Assembly (NCBI RefSeq): GCF_007828835.1
Contig: NZ_VIVL01000010.1
Location: forward strand, 124,001-188,000
Length of the DNA stretch: 64,000 bases
Reading direction: 5' to 3'
Origin: Variovorax beijingensis
GTDB lineage: Bacteria > Pseudomonadota > Gammaproteobacteria > Burkholderiales > Burkholderiaceae_C
A program made the translations under genes and the position numbers. Below, piece after piece: positions 10,954-19,144 of the stretch; the first letter of the stretch is position 1; each line of letters begins with the position of its first letter. Under the pieces are notes generated by a model, which was given only the letters and a program-made list of their open reading frames with translations, made no database searches and was not told where the DNA came from.

Positions 10954-11736
10954 CTACGTATCCGCCGGCATCGACGCGTTCGAGCCGTCGATGCGTTGCT
11001 GCAGCAACTCGAACACCCGCATCACCTCGAGGCTGGCCTCGCGTGCCGCGCTCTTGGGCAGCCGCCACACGGGCACCCCCGCGGCCAGCGCCTCGGGAAT
11101 GGCCGAACGGGTCGAGATCCGGGCCGGTATCACGAACTCCCGGAAGTTCAAGACCAGGTCCTGCATCGCGGCCTTCTGCCGCAGCGAATGCGGATTGAAC
11201 CGGTTCAGCACGATGGCCGCCATCCGCAGTTGCGGGTTGTAGCGCCGCCTGACCCCGAAGACGGTCCGGAGCATGTCGGCGACGCCGTCGATGCTGTACT
11301 CCTCCAGCTCGATCGGACAGGCCACCGCATGGCCGGCAATCAGCGCCGCGCTCATGCGCAAGCCCAGCGCCGGGGGCGTGTCGATCACCACCGCGTCGAA
11401 ATCCTGCGCCAAGCGCCTCACATTCCCACGGAACAAAGGAATCACGAGGTCCGCCCTCGCGAGTTCGACGTCGGACAGCTTTCTGCTGCCCGCCGCCAGC
11501 GCAATGGTGCGCTCGCGCGGCGGGGCGATCGGGCCCGGATCCGGGCCGAACAGTTCCACCGCTTCGGCGATCGCCGAGGACCGGTTCAGCGATTTCGAGC
11601 TGTTCGCCTGCGCGTCCAGATCGATCACGCACACCGACCGACGTCGCACATCGGCCAGCCAGCATGCGTACAGCACCGCCAGCGTGGACTTGCCGACGCC
11701 GCCCTTCTGGTTGCCGAAGATAACCACGTTGCCCAT
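10954..11736 (-). CDS. parA: ParA/IncC-type partition ATPase
   Basis: 260-residue P-loop ATPase. The deviant Walker A is at residues 10-18 (QKGGVGKST, K11 and K16), with DLDAQANSS next and the Walker B region at DAVVIDTPPALGLRMSAALI. It partners ParB in segregating or stabilising the element. The start at 11736 was chosen because MGNVVIFGNQKGGVGKST is the conserved ParA start and GAGGAGC precedes it; a longer frame reaches 12003 but is Arg-rich. It reads away from the virB operon across a 237-bp shared promoter region. Confidence 0.92.
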   Translation of the reverse strand: MGNVVIFGNQKGGVGKSTLAVLYACWLADVRRRSVCVIDLDAQANSSKSLNRSSAIAEAVELFGPDPGPIAPPRERTIALAAGSRKLSDVELARADLVIPLFRGNVRRLAQDFDAVVIDTPPALGLRMSAALIAGHAVACPIELEEYSIDGVADMLRTVFGVRRRYNPQLRMAAIVLNRFNPHSLRQKAAMQDLVLNFREFVIPARISTRSAIPEALAAGVPVWRLPKSAAREASLEVMRVFELLQQRIDGSNASMPADT

Positions 11737-11921
11737 GACTTGCTCCTCAGGCCTCGGCGCGGGACGCGCGTCCATCGCACCCGAACGGCGCGCCTCGCGG
11801 GCTGCCGCTGCAACTTGCAAAGGGCCCCTGCAGATGGGCGGAGCCGCCTCACTGGCCAACGATCGAACCGCCCTGCCGCGTCGCTCTCGAAATATCGCCG
11901 CCTCGCGCTTTGCGACACCAC

Positions 11922-11937
11922 TGTCAAAAATAATAGT
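11922..11937. promoter_or_regulatory. Lux-box-like dyad between parA and the virB operon
   Basis: CTGTCAAAAATAATAG; on the minus strand CTATTATTTTTGACAG. Against the luxI box CTATCA-N4-TGACAG, 11 of 12 arm positions agree with the same 16-bp size. It lies 37 bp before the first gene of the conjugation operon and 185 bp before parA. The match is seen; regulation by LuxR is inferred. Confidence 0.5.
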
Positions 11938-11973
11938 CGACACACGCACGGGCAGAGGCGGACATTGCGCCCC

Positions 11974-12534
11974 ATGCAAGCAAACGACACTCAACGTGGG
12001 CATGCGACCGATGAAGGCCGACGCTCAGCCTGGCTTTCCATGCTCATGTTCGCCGGCTTGATGGCGCATGCGCGCCCCCTGTGGGCCCAGGCGGAGCCCA
12101 GTGCATCGCAGGGCGTCGGACCACACCAGCAGGCGGCGCGCGACAACGACCGCATCGAGATCCTTCGCGAGGAGCTCAGGAAGTCGGAAGCTCAATTGGA
12201 AGGTCTCATGCGCCGCAAGGCCGAGCGGCTCACCGCATCCGACCTGAAGGCTGCGACCGAGGCCGAGGAACAGCGCGTCCGCACGCTCGGCGACATCGCG
12301 GCCATCCGGCGGGAGATCGCTTCGGCCTCTCATGCCGCCGCCCAGGCCACGGCGGTCAGGCCCACGGTCGTTCAGGCCGCCAAGCACCCTTCCGCCGCTG
12401 GCAAGCGCGTGGCGCCAGCACCGTGGTGGGACGTCTACGGCAGCGGTCGGCGCACTGAGCCGCCTGCTTCACTTTCTCCTGCATCCCCGCATGGGCAAGT
12501 GCCTGCGGGATCAGCCCCCGGCCCAACGGAGTAA
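11974..12534 (+). CDS. Exported coiled-coil protein, first gene of virB operon
   Basis: 186 residues, not recognised as a named family. A signal peptide is visible (SAWLSMLMFAGLMAHARPLWAQA, cleavage near AQA), so the mature protein is periplasmic. Residues about 50-125 are charged and helical (RIEILREELRKSEAQLEGLM and following), a probable coiled coil, and the tail is Ala/Pro-rich. It occupies the place where many virB operons have virB1, but it has no lytic transglycosylase motif. It precedes virB2 by 4 bp, so it is co-transcribed with the secretion genes. A structural or chaperone role in pilus assembly is only a guess. Confidence 0.75.
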   Translation: MQANDTQRGHATDEGRRSAWLSMLMFAGLMAHARPLWAQAEPSASQGVGPHQQAARDNDRIEILREELRKSEAQLEGLMRRKAERLTASDLKAATEAEEQRVRTLGDIAAIRREIASASHAAAQATAVRPTVVQAAKHPSAAGKRVAPAPWWDVYGSGRRTEPPASLSPASPHGQVPAGSAPGPTE

Positions 12535-12538
12535 CGCC

Positions 12539-12859
12539 ATGACCGCATGCTCGATCCACATCCGGCCCGCAACGGCAGCCGGCATCCGTGTCAAATGGAT
12601 CGGATGGCTGCTCATCGCCGCCGCCCCTGCCGAAGTCGCCTGGGCGGGCAGCCCGTTCGCGACCGGTGCGAACGCGACCCAGCAACAACTCGTCGCGATC
12701 CTGACGCCGCTGGCCGCAGTCGCCGTGATGGTCTCCGGCGCCATGGCCTGGTTCGGGCGCCTGAGCTGGTGGTGGATGGTCGCGGTCGTGATCGGCACCG
12801 TGCTGGTCTTCGGCGGCCCGCAGATCGTGTCCTGGATCCGGGGCCTGTTCGGGGTCTGA
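12539..12859 (+). CDS. virB2: VirB2/TrbC-type pilin precursor
   Basis: 106-residue major pilin of the conjugative type IV secretion system. A long leader ends near AEVAWAGSPF; the mature part has two hydrophobic helices (QQLVAILTPLAAVAVMVSGA and WWWMVAVVIGTVLVFGG) joined by a short loop with W-F-G-R, the TrbC/VirB2 layout. It follows the exported coiled-coil gene and precedes virB3 by 12 bp. Size and position agree with the family. Confidence 0.88.
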   Translation: MTACSIHIRPATAAGIRVKWIGWLLIAAAPAEVAWAGSPFATGANATQQQLVAILTPLAAVAVMVSGAMAWFGRLSWWWMVAVVIGTVLVFGGPQIVSWIRGLFGV

Positions 12860-12871
12860 GGGGCGCGGTCC

Positions 12872-13240
12872 ATGAGTCGCAACCAGGGCATTGCCGCGGA
12901 CCCCCTGTTCGTCGGCATGACGCGGCCTTCGATGGTCTGGGGCGTCACCTACTCGGCCATGATGTTCAACATCGTCGTCACGACCGAGTCGTTCATCGTG
13001 ACCAAGAGCCTCGCGTGGCTGCTGGCCTTCGTGCCGATCCACGGCGTGCTCTACCTCGTGTGCCTGTACGAGCCGCGCTTCTTCGACCTGCTGCAGCTCT
13101 GGGGCCGCACGCGCCTGCCGGCCATGCTCGGCGGCAACCTGCGGTTCTGGCGTGCGAACTCGTACAGCCCCCTGGCGCTGAACATGCCTGACTGGCGGGG
13201 GTGCCGCCGCATGCGCACGCCGCCCGTGACCTTGGTCTGA
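12872..13240 (+). CDS. virB3: VirB3 inner-membrane T4SS protein
   Basis: 122 residues. The start DPLFVGMTRPSMVWGVTYSA is the VirB3 signature (short amphipathic start, then one or two membrane helices), followed by a second hydrophobic segment (LAWLLAFVPIHGVLYLVCLY) and the E-P-R-F-F motif. It overlaps the possible early start of virB4; with the start used here the gap to virB4 is 14 bp. VirB3 works in the inner-membrane complex with VirB4. Confidence 0.88.
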   Translation: MSRNQGIAADPLFVGMTRPSMVWGVTYSAMMFNIVVTTESFIVTKSLAWLLAFVPIHGVLYLVCLYEPRFFDLLQLWGRTRLPAMLGGNLRFWRANSYSPLALNMPDWRGCRRMRTPPVTLV

Positions 13241-13254
13241 CGCCGTACCGCGCC

Positions 13255-15762
13255 ATGAAACTGCTGTCGCGCTCCGAGCACACGCTGCGCCGCGAAGCCG
13301 GCGCGGCGACCATGATTCCGCTTTCGGCGCATGTGGACGAGCATGTGGCCCTGACACGTGCCGGCGACTATGTGCAGACACTCCGCCTGGCCGGCACGAG
13401 CTTCGAAAGCGCGGACGACGAGGACATCAACAACTGGCATGAGCGCCTCAATGTCCTGCTGCGCAACATCGCGTCGCCCAACCTGGCGCTCTGGGCCCAC
13501 GTGATCCGCCGTCGCGAGGCGGCCTATCCGACCGGGCGGACGACGCCCGGCTTCGCCGACGAGATCGAGCAGCGCTATCGCCGCAAGATGGCTGGCGAGC
13601 GGCTGATGGTCAACGAGCTGTACCTGTCGGTCGTCTTCCGGCCGCAGCCCACCCGCATCGGCAACGCCGCATTGCGGCTGTTCAAGCGCGCGGACCCAGA
13701 GGGTGCGCGGGCGGAACTGCACGATGCGCTGGACGCCTGCAGCAAGCTGCGCCAGGAACTGCTCGCCGCCCTTGAACGCTACGACCCCGAAGCACTGGGC
13801 ATCTATCGGCTGCAAGGGAACGACGGGCTTTTTTCCTCCCTCGTGGAATTCCACGGCCTGCTCGTCAACGGGGAGTGGCAACGCATGCCGCTGCCGCGCT
13901 CGCCACTCAACGAGGTCCTGGCCACCACCCGCCCCTTCTTCGGCAATGAAGCCATGGAGTACCGCACGGGCACCCAGACCCGGATCGGGGCCTTCCTCGG
14001 CATCAAGGAGTACCCCACGCCCACGGCGCCGGGCATGTTCAGCGCCCTGCTGACCGCGCCCTTCCCCTTCGTGCTCACGCAGAGCTTCACCTTCCTGGCC
14101 AAGGGCACAGCCACCGACATGATGAGCCGCCAGCACCACCGGATGGCCGCCGCCGGTGACCTGGCAGTCTCGCAGGCGGAGGAGCTCCAGGACGCGCTGG
14201 ACGACCTGATGAGCAATCGTTTCGTGGTGGGCGACCACCACTTCAGCCTGCATGTGCTCGTCGACACCTACGACGGCGTCAGCGAGTCCGAGGGCCGGCC
14301 CCGTCTGAAGCAGCTCAACGACAACGTTGCCCGCGCCCGCTACCTGCTGGGCGACGCAGGAATGGTCGTGGCCCGCGAGGATCTCGCGCTGGAGGCGGCC
14401 TTCTGGGCGCAGCTGCCGGGAAACTTCGGCTACCGCAGCCGCAAGGCGCCCGTCACCAGCCGCAACTTCGCCGCCATGTCACCCTTCCACAATTTCCCGA
14501 CCGGCCGGGCGACGGGCAACTACTGGGGCGATGCGCTGACCATGTTCACCACGCGCGCGGGCTCGCCCTACTACTTCTCGCTGCACGCGAACGATCCGCG
14601 CAGCCCGGACGGCGGCAGCCGCCGCGACGTCGGACACATCACGGGTGTGGGACCGGTCGGGACCGGCAAGACCACGCTGCTGGGCTTCTGCATGGTGGCG
14701 ATCTGCAATCGCCTCGACGCCACCCAGGTCATCTTCGACAAGGATGAAGGGCTGCATATCCTGGTGCGGGCCCTGGGCGGCCAGTACCTCCCGCTCAAGA
14801 ACGGGGCACCAACAGGCTGCAATCCGCTGCAGCTCGACGATTCGATCGCCGACAACGTCGAGTTCATGCGGCACTGGCTCAGGCGCCTCGTGATGCGCGC
14901 GCCGGGCGAGACGCTGACCGTCCGTCAAGAGGACGATCTCGACCAGGCACTGCGCGGCATCCTGAAGCTCGAGCCTTCTTTCCGGCGCCTGTCCCGGCTC
15001 GCCGCCTTCCTCGATATCACCGACCCAGAGGGGATGCATGCACGCCTTCGGAAGTGGTGTGCCTCGGAACACGGGGACTATGCCTGGGTCTTCGACAATG
15101 ATCACGACGAGGTGGCCCCGCTGCTTGCCGGGCACACCCTGGTCGGCTTCGACGTGACCGACTTCCTGGACAACGAGGTCGTGCGCGCCCCACTGACCCT
15201 GTACCTCTTTCACCTCGTCAACCGGATGGTGGACGGCCGCCCGCTGGTGTGCTGGATGGACGAATTCGCCAAGCTGCTGAGCGACCCGGCCTTCGCGAAG
15301 TTCGCCAAGAACGGCCTGGAGACCTGGCGCAAGAAGAACGCGAACATCGCCACCTTCACCCAGAGCACCAGCCATGTGCTCGATTCCAGCATCGCGCGCG
15401 CGATCGTCGAGCAGACGCCGACGAAGATCCTGTTCCCGAATCCGGAGGCGGACTACGACGAATACACCCGGGGCTTCAACCTGACGGACCGAGAGTTCGC
15501 GCTCATCAAGCAGGAGCTCGAGCCTGGCTCTCGCCAGTTCCTCATCAAGCAGAACCACGTCAGCGTGGTCGCACAGCTCGATCTCCATGGCTTCGACGAC
15601 GCCTTGCACGTCATCTCCGGGCGCACCGGCAACGTCCGCCTCATGCGCGAACTGATCGCGATCTGCGGACCGGACCCCGCCCAATGGCTGCCGGCTTTCC
15701 GCAGGGCGCTTGCGAACGACCCTTCCCATTCATCCTCACACCAGGAGATCTCCCATGCGTAG
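13255..15762 (+). CDS. virB4: VirB4 conjugation ATPase
   Basis: 835-residue ATPase that powers pilus assembly and secretion at the inner membrane. The N-terminal CagE/TrbE/VirB4 domain is followed by Walker A (GPVGTGKTT, residues about 468-476) and Walker B (LVCWMDEF, about 664-671), then the conserved FTQS arginine-rich block (ANIATFTQSTSHVLDSSIAR). The ATG at 13255 (MKLLSRSEHTLRRE) was chosen; an in-frame codon at 13201 would add 18 residues overlapping virB3. The 3' end overlaps the start of virB5 by 8 bp. The full catalytic set is present, so it should be functional. Confidence 0.93.
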   Translation: MKLLSRSEHTLRREAGAATMIPLSAHVDEHVALTRAGDYVQTLRLAGTSFESADDEDINNWHERLNVLLRNIASPNLALWAHVIRRREAAYPTGRTTPGFADEIEQRYRRKMAGERLMVNELYLSVVFRPQPTRIGNAALRLFKRADPEGARAELHDALDACSKLRQELLAALERYDPEALGIYRLQGNDGLFSSLVEFHGLLVNGEWQRMPLPRSPLNEVLATTRPFFGNEAMEYRTGTQTRIGAFLGIKEYPTPTAPGMFSALLTAPFPFVLTQSFTFLAKGTATDMMSRQHHRMAAAGDLAVSQAEELQDALDDLMSNRFVVGDHHFSLHVLVDTYDGVSESEGRPRLKQLNDNVARARYLLGDAGMVVAREDLALEAAFWAQLPGNFGYRSRKAPVTSRNFAAMSPFHNFPTGRATGNYWGDALTMFTTRAGSPYYFSLHANDPRSPDGGSRRDVGHITGVGPVGTGKTTLLGFCMVAICNRLDATQVIFDKDEGLHILVRALGGQYLPLKNGAPTGCNPLQLDDSIADNVEFMRHWLRRLVMRAPGETLTVRQEDDLDQALRGILKLEPSFRRLSRLAAFLDITDPEGMHARLRKWCASEHGDYAWVFDNDHDEVAPLLAGHTLVGFDVTDFLDNEVVRAPLTLYLFHLVNRMVDGRPLVCWMDEFAKLLSDPAFAKFAKNGLETWRKKNANIATFTQSTSHVLDSSIARAIVEQTPTKILFPNPEADYDEYTRGFNLTDREFALIKQELEPGSRQFLIKQNHVSVVAQLDLHGFDDALHVISGRTGNVRLMRELIAICGPDPAQWLPAFRRALANDPSHSSSHQEISHA

Positions 15763-16489
15763 ATTTCTTGTTTCTCTCTTCCTCGCGGCCACAGCTTCGC
15801 TCGCACCGCTGCACGCGAAAGCCGGCATCCCGGTGATCGACATCACGGCCGTCGCCAACCTGATACAGCAGGTCATGTACTGGCAGCAGCAAATCTCCGG
15901 GATGCAGAAGCAGTACGACCAACTGAAGGAGTCGAAAGACCAGCTGACCCGGACCCACAACGCCATGACGGGAAGCCGAGGCATGGAGCAGTTGCTGCCG
16001 ACCTCGGACCTCGCACGCAACTACCTGCCTCCCAGCTATGGCGAACTGATGGGCACGCTCAACGGCTCGTCGGCCAGCTATGGAGGGCTGGCCAACCAGG
16101 TCCAGTCGATCATGAAAGCCAACAACGTTCTCTCGGGAACGCAGTTGGAGGGGCTCAGTCCGGAGTTGCGCCAGGTCGTCGAGCAAGGGCGGCAATCGGC
16201 AGCACTGCTCAACGGAATGACCCAGAACGCGTACCAGAACACCAGCCAGCGCTTCTCGGCCCTGCAACTGCTGATCGATCGCATCGCTTCCGCACAGGAC
16301 CCCAAGGCGATCCAGGACCTGCAGGCAAGAATACAGGCCGAGCAGAACATGCTCACCAACGAGCAGACGAAGCTCCAGAGTCTCTATCAAGTCGCTCATT
16401 CTGAGGAGCTCATGCGCAAACAACGCGCTCGAGAAAAAACCGCTTCGGGCATCGGTTCTACAAGATCGCTCCCTACTGTCGACTACTAG
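15755..16489 (+). CDS. virB5: VirB5 minor pilin/adhesin
   Basis: 244 residues with a clear signal peptide (MRRFLVSLFLAATASLAPLHAKA). The mature part begins GIPVIDITAVANLIQQVMYW and is helical and Gln-rich, as in VirB5/TraC pilus-tip proteins. The C-terminus reads SGIGSTRSLPTVDY. The last codon and stop (GAC TAC TAG) sit exactly on the CTAG target duplicated by the IS5-family element; because the stop lies within the duplicated bases, the protein is unchanged by the insertion. A similar GIGSTR tail ends the next gene. Confidence 0.9.
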   Translation: MRRFLVSLFLAATASLAPLHAKAGIPVIDITAVANLIQQVMYWQQQISGMQKQYDQLKESKDQLTRTHNAMTGSRGMEQLLPTSDLARNYLPPSYGELMGTLNGSSASYGGLANQVQSIMKANNVLSGTQLEGLSPELRQVVEQGRQSAALLNGMTQNAYQNTSQRFSALQLLIDRIASAQDPKAIQDLQARIQAEQNMLTNEQTKLQSLYQVAHSEELMRKQRAREKTASGIGSTRSLPTVDY

Positions 16490-17643
16490 GGAAGGTCTGA
16501 TCAAGAGCACGCTTCTTACATGAAGGACTGAACCCGGCAAAGGGGCACGAGCGATGAGCCAGATTAGTTTTTCGGATGCGGAGCAAGCTGGCAAGAGGAA
16601 GAAGACAAGGCGCGAAGTCTTCGTTGCCGAAATGGAACTGGTGATGCCGTGGAAGGCGTTGCTCAAAGTCATCGAGCCCCACTATCCAGTGGCAGGCCGA
16701 GGCCGTCGTCCCTACCCGCTGCAAGCCAAGCTGCGCGTGCACCTGATGCAGAACTGGTTCGCCCTGAGCGACCCGGCGATGGAAGAAGCGTTGTATGAGA
16801 TCGCCTCGCTGCGCGCGTTCGCCGGACTCGGCCTGGAGGCGATCCCCGATGAGACGACCATCCTGAACTTCCGCCACCTGCTGGAAGCCAGCGATCTGGC
16901 CGAAGACATCTTCAAGCAGGTCAACGCCCACCTGGCCAGGAAGGGGCTGCTCCTGAAGCGCGGCTCCATCGTGGACGCCACAATCATCGCCGCGCCCAGT
17001 TCCACCAAGAACAGCACGGGCGAGCGAGACCCCGAGATGCACCAGACGAAGAAGGGCAACCAATGGCACTTCGGCATGAAGGCGCACATCGGCGTGGATG
17101 CAGACTCGGGGCTGGTGCACACGGTGACGACCACGGCGGCCAACGAGGCCGACGTGGAACAGGTGACTGACTTGCTGCACGGCAAGGAAGACGAGGTGTG
17201 GGCCGACTCGGGCTACCGGGGCGCGCAAGCGCGGGTGAAGCGCGATGTGCGGTGGCACATTGCGGGCAGGCCCAGCGACATGGCGAAGATGCCGGAGGGC
17301 CGAGCCAAGGCCAGAGCGCGCAAGCAGGAATACCAGAAGGCCAGCATCCGAGCAAAGGTCGAGCATCCGTTCCGGGTGATCAAGCGGCAGTTCGGCCTGG
17401 CGAAGGTGAGGTTCAAGGGACTGGCCAAGAACACAGCGCATGTGATCACGCTGTTTGCGCTGTCGAACCTGTGGATGGTCAGAAGGAAGCTGATTGCGAT
17501 GGGACAGGTGCGCTCGCAGGCAGCGTGAAGGGGCCACAGAGGCTCTCAAACGCGTGGGATGCCCGGTGCGACGAGCCCGCAAGCGCAGCAACTCAACACG
17601 CGTCCTCGTCATCAAATCAATTTACGACTTGATCAGACGTTCC
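16490..17643 (+). mobile_element. IS5-family insertion sequence, complete
   Basis: 1154 bp with ends GGAAGGTCTGATCAAG (left) and CTTGATCAGACGTTCC (right), inverted repeats agreeing at 15 of 16 positions. It is flanked by CTAG at 16486-16489 and 17644-17647, the 4-bp YTAR-type duplication expected of the IS5 group. It holds one transposase gene in the same direction as the virB operon. It separates virB5 from orf80-virB6 onward, so downstream transfer genes must be read through the IS or have their own promoter. Confidence 0.93.
16554..17528 (+). CDS. IS5-family transposase
   Basis: 324 residues, full length for the IS5 group. The N-terminal domain (RRPYPLQAKLRVHLMQNWFA) is followed by a DDE catalytic core: D in GSIVDATIIAAPSS, D in AHIGVDADSGLVH, and E in RAKVEHPFRVIKRQFG. 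The catalytic residues and both inverted repeats are intact, so the element is probably still mobile. The start MSQISFSDAEQ lies 64 bp inside the left end. Confidence 0.94.
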   Translation: MSQISFSDAEQAGKRKKTRREVFVAEMELVMPWKALLKVIEPHYPVAGRGRRPYPLQAKLRVHLMQNWFALSDPAMEEALYEIASLRAFAGLGLEAIPDETTILNFRHLLEASDLAEDIFKQVNAHLARKGLLLKRGSIVDATIIAAPSSTKNSTGERDPEMHQTKKGNQWHFGMKAHIGVDADSGLVHTVTTTAANEADVEQVTDLLHGKEDEVWADSGYRGAQARVKRDVRWHIAGRPSDMAKMPEGRAKARARKQEYQKASIRAKVEHPFRVIKRQFGLAKVRFKGLAKNTAHVITLFALSNLWMVRRKLIAMGQVRSQAA

Positions 17644-17661
17644 CTAGCGCTGAAACTGAAA

Positions 17662-17904
17662 ATGAACAAGAGCACTTGGATGCTCGCTGCAAGTGGCGTC
17701 ATCGCGGTGGCAGTGGGTGGACCGTACCTACTCATACAGCATCAGGCCGTCGAACAGGTACCGTCCAAGATGCAGCATGCCCCCACTCCTCAGACTTCAG
17801 CGCCAAAGAAAACTGATAGCGCGCCGACTCAGCGAAAGCTTGATGGTATCGGAAGCACGCGAGAGCTGAAGCCGATTCCTATCACGCAAGACGACGCACG
17901 ATAG
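17662..17904 (+). CDS. Small membrane-anchored T4SS-linked protein
   Basis: 80 residues, no family recognised. One N-terminal hydrophobic segment (WMLAASGVIAVAVGGPYLLI) and a short hydrophilic periplasmic tail rich in Pro/Thr/Lys. The tail holds DGIGSTRELKPIPITQDDAR, which resembles the end of VirB5 (SGIGSTRSLPTVDY). It has the size of entry-exclusion or VirB6-accessory proteins, but it lacks the lipobox cysteine of EexN. It ends 10 bp before virB6. GC is lower than in the flanking virB genes. Confidence 0.65.
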   Translation: MNKSTWMLAASGVIAVAVGGPYLLIQHQAVEQVPSKMQHAPTPQTSAPKKTDSAPTQRKLDGIGSTRELKPIPITQDDAR

Positions 17905-17914
17905 AGGTTCCATC

Positions 17915-18967
17915 ATGGAATTTTTTGCGCAGTTCTTTTCTTGGCTCGATCGCCAACTTGCTGACTATATCGGCACGCACTCGGCGAAAGTTGCGTCCGC
18001 AATTGAACCCGCGGCCGTGACACTCGCGACCGTGTACGTGATGATCTGGGGTTATCTCAGCCTTTCCGGACGAATCCAAGAGCCGATTTGGGAAGGAATC
18101 AAGCGAATATTCACCATCGCAATCATCCTTGGTCTAGGACTTCGGCTATGGACTTACAACCAAGTCCTCGCTGATAGCTTCTATCGAGCTCCTGAGCAAT
18201 TGGCCGCGGCAGTCGTTGGTGCAAACACAGTCGTGAGCGTGATTGATCAAGTCTGGCTTGATGGAACGACGATTGCCGAACAATTGCTCAAGAAGGGAAG
18301 TGTGCTTGACAGTGATTTCGCGTTTTATGTCGCCGGGTTTCTGGTCTACCTGCTGATCGGCCTAACCGTTGTCGTAACCGCGTTCTTGCTTGGTCTATCG
18401 AAGGTCGCCATTGCGATCTTGCTTGCCCTAGGCCCGATCTTCATCGTCTTGCTCCTTTTTGAAGCAACAAAAAGATTCTTTGAGTCGTGGATCGCACAGC
18501 TAGCCAACTACGCACTTGTCGCGGTTCTCACACTATTCGCTGCTTCGCTACTTCTCAATATTGTCAGGTCTTATGCGGCTGGCGCGGCGTCGGCGGGGGC
18601 AGGGATAACTATCGCGGCCAGTGCGCGAGTGTGCGTTGCCTCAGCCCTCGTTTTTCTAGTAATGCGCCAAGTTGCACCAATCGCTGCGGGACTCGCGAGC
18701 GGTGTCGCGCTGAGCACCTATGGCGTTGTCAGCGGAATGCTCCGTTGGGGACTTGGAGCTTCCAAGCGCACCAGCTACGAGTTCGGACGCGGCGTGCTGG
18801 ACGGCCTGCGGCGAGAGCCTGGCAGTCGCTGGGATTCGTTCCGCCGCTTGGCGGGCAACCGCGTCGGCGCCGGCGTGGCTTCCTTCAGAGGGATCGGTAG
18901 CTCGCGTCGCGGTGGCACTGTGCTTTCCAGAGAGCAGGTCATGCCGAGCCTCTCGCGCGGTCGCTAG
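17915..18967 (+). CDS. virB6: VirB6/TrbL inner-membrane channel protein
   Basis: 350 residues with about six to seven hydrophobic segments (for example LATVYVMIWGYLSLSG; FLVYLLIGLTVVVTAFLLGL; VAIAILLALGPIFIVLLLF, the conserved TrbL core with W in FFESWIAQLANYALV). It forms part of the inner-membrane conduit for DNA. The C-terminal 80 residues are Arg/Ser/Gly-rich and likely cytoplasmic. The first 800 bp are visibly AT-richer than neighbouring genes and use more A/T-ending codons, while the last quarter returns to high GC. Confidence 0.9.
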   Translation: MEFFAQFFSWLDRQLADYIGTHSAKVASAIEPAAVTLATVYVMIWGYLSLSGRIQEPIWEGIKRIFTIAIILGLGLRLWTYNQVLADSFYRAPEQLAAAVVGANTVVSVIDQVWLDGTTIAEQLLKKGSVLDSDFAFYVAGFLVYLLIGLTVVVTAFLLGLSKVAIAILLALGPIFIVLLLFEATKRFFESWIAQLANYALVAVLTLFAASLLLNIVRSYAAGAASAGAGITIAASARVCVASALVFLVMRQVAPIAAGLASGVALSTYGVVSGMLRWGLGASKRTSYEFGRGVLDGLRREPGSRWDSFRRLAGNRVGAGVASFRGIGSSRRGGTVLSREQVMPSLSRGR

Positions 18968-18982
18968 CGGTGGAATGTGCAG

Positions 18983-19144
18983 ATGAAGCCCTCGATCATC
19001 CTTTCTCTGCTTACCCTCCTCCTGGCGGCATGCGGCACTCGCCCACCCGCACCGCCGGACTGCGAAGGGCCACTCACACCGATCAACATCTCGAGCGGTG
19101 TTCCCCCATCAGGAGCAGTCAATGCGCCGGGACGCCTCCCTTGA
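18983..19144 (+). CDS. virB7: VirB7-type outer-membrane lipoprotein
   Basis: 53 residues: MKPSIILSLLTLLLAAC gives a textbook signal and lipobox (LAAC), then a short Pro-rich mature chain with a second cysteine (PPDCEGPLTPIN). VirB7 lipoproteins link to VirB9 in the outer-membrane core. The gene is 15 bp after virB6, and its end overlaps the virB8 start by 23 bp. It is easily missed because of its length. Confidence 0.82.
   Translation: MKPSIILSLLTLLLAACGTRPPAPPDCEGPLTPINISSGVPPSGAVNAPGRLP

Noticed and set aside
10052..11737. KorB operator (TTTAGCSGCTAAA) near parA/parB
   Set aside because: I looked for it because of the KorB-like C-terminus but saw no such 13-bp dyad in the promoter region; the only conspicuous dyad is the lux-box-like one.
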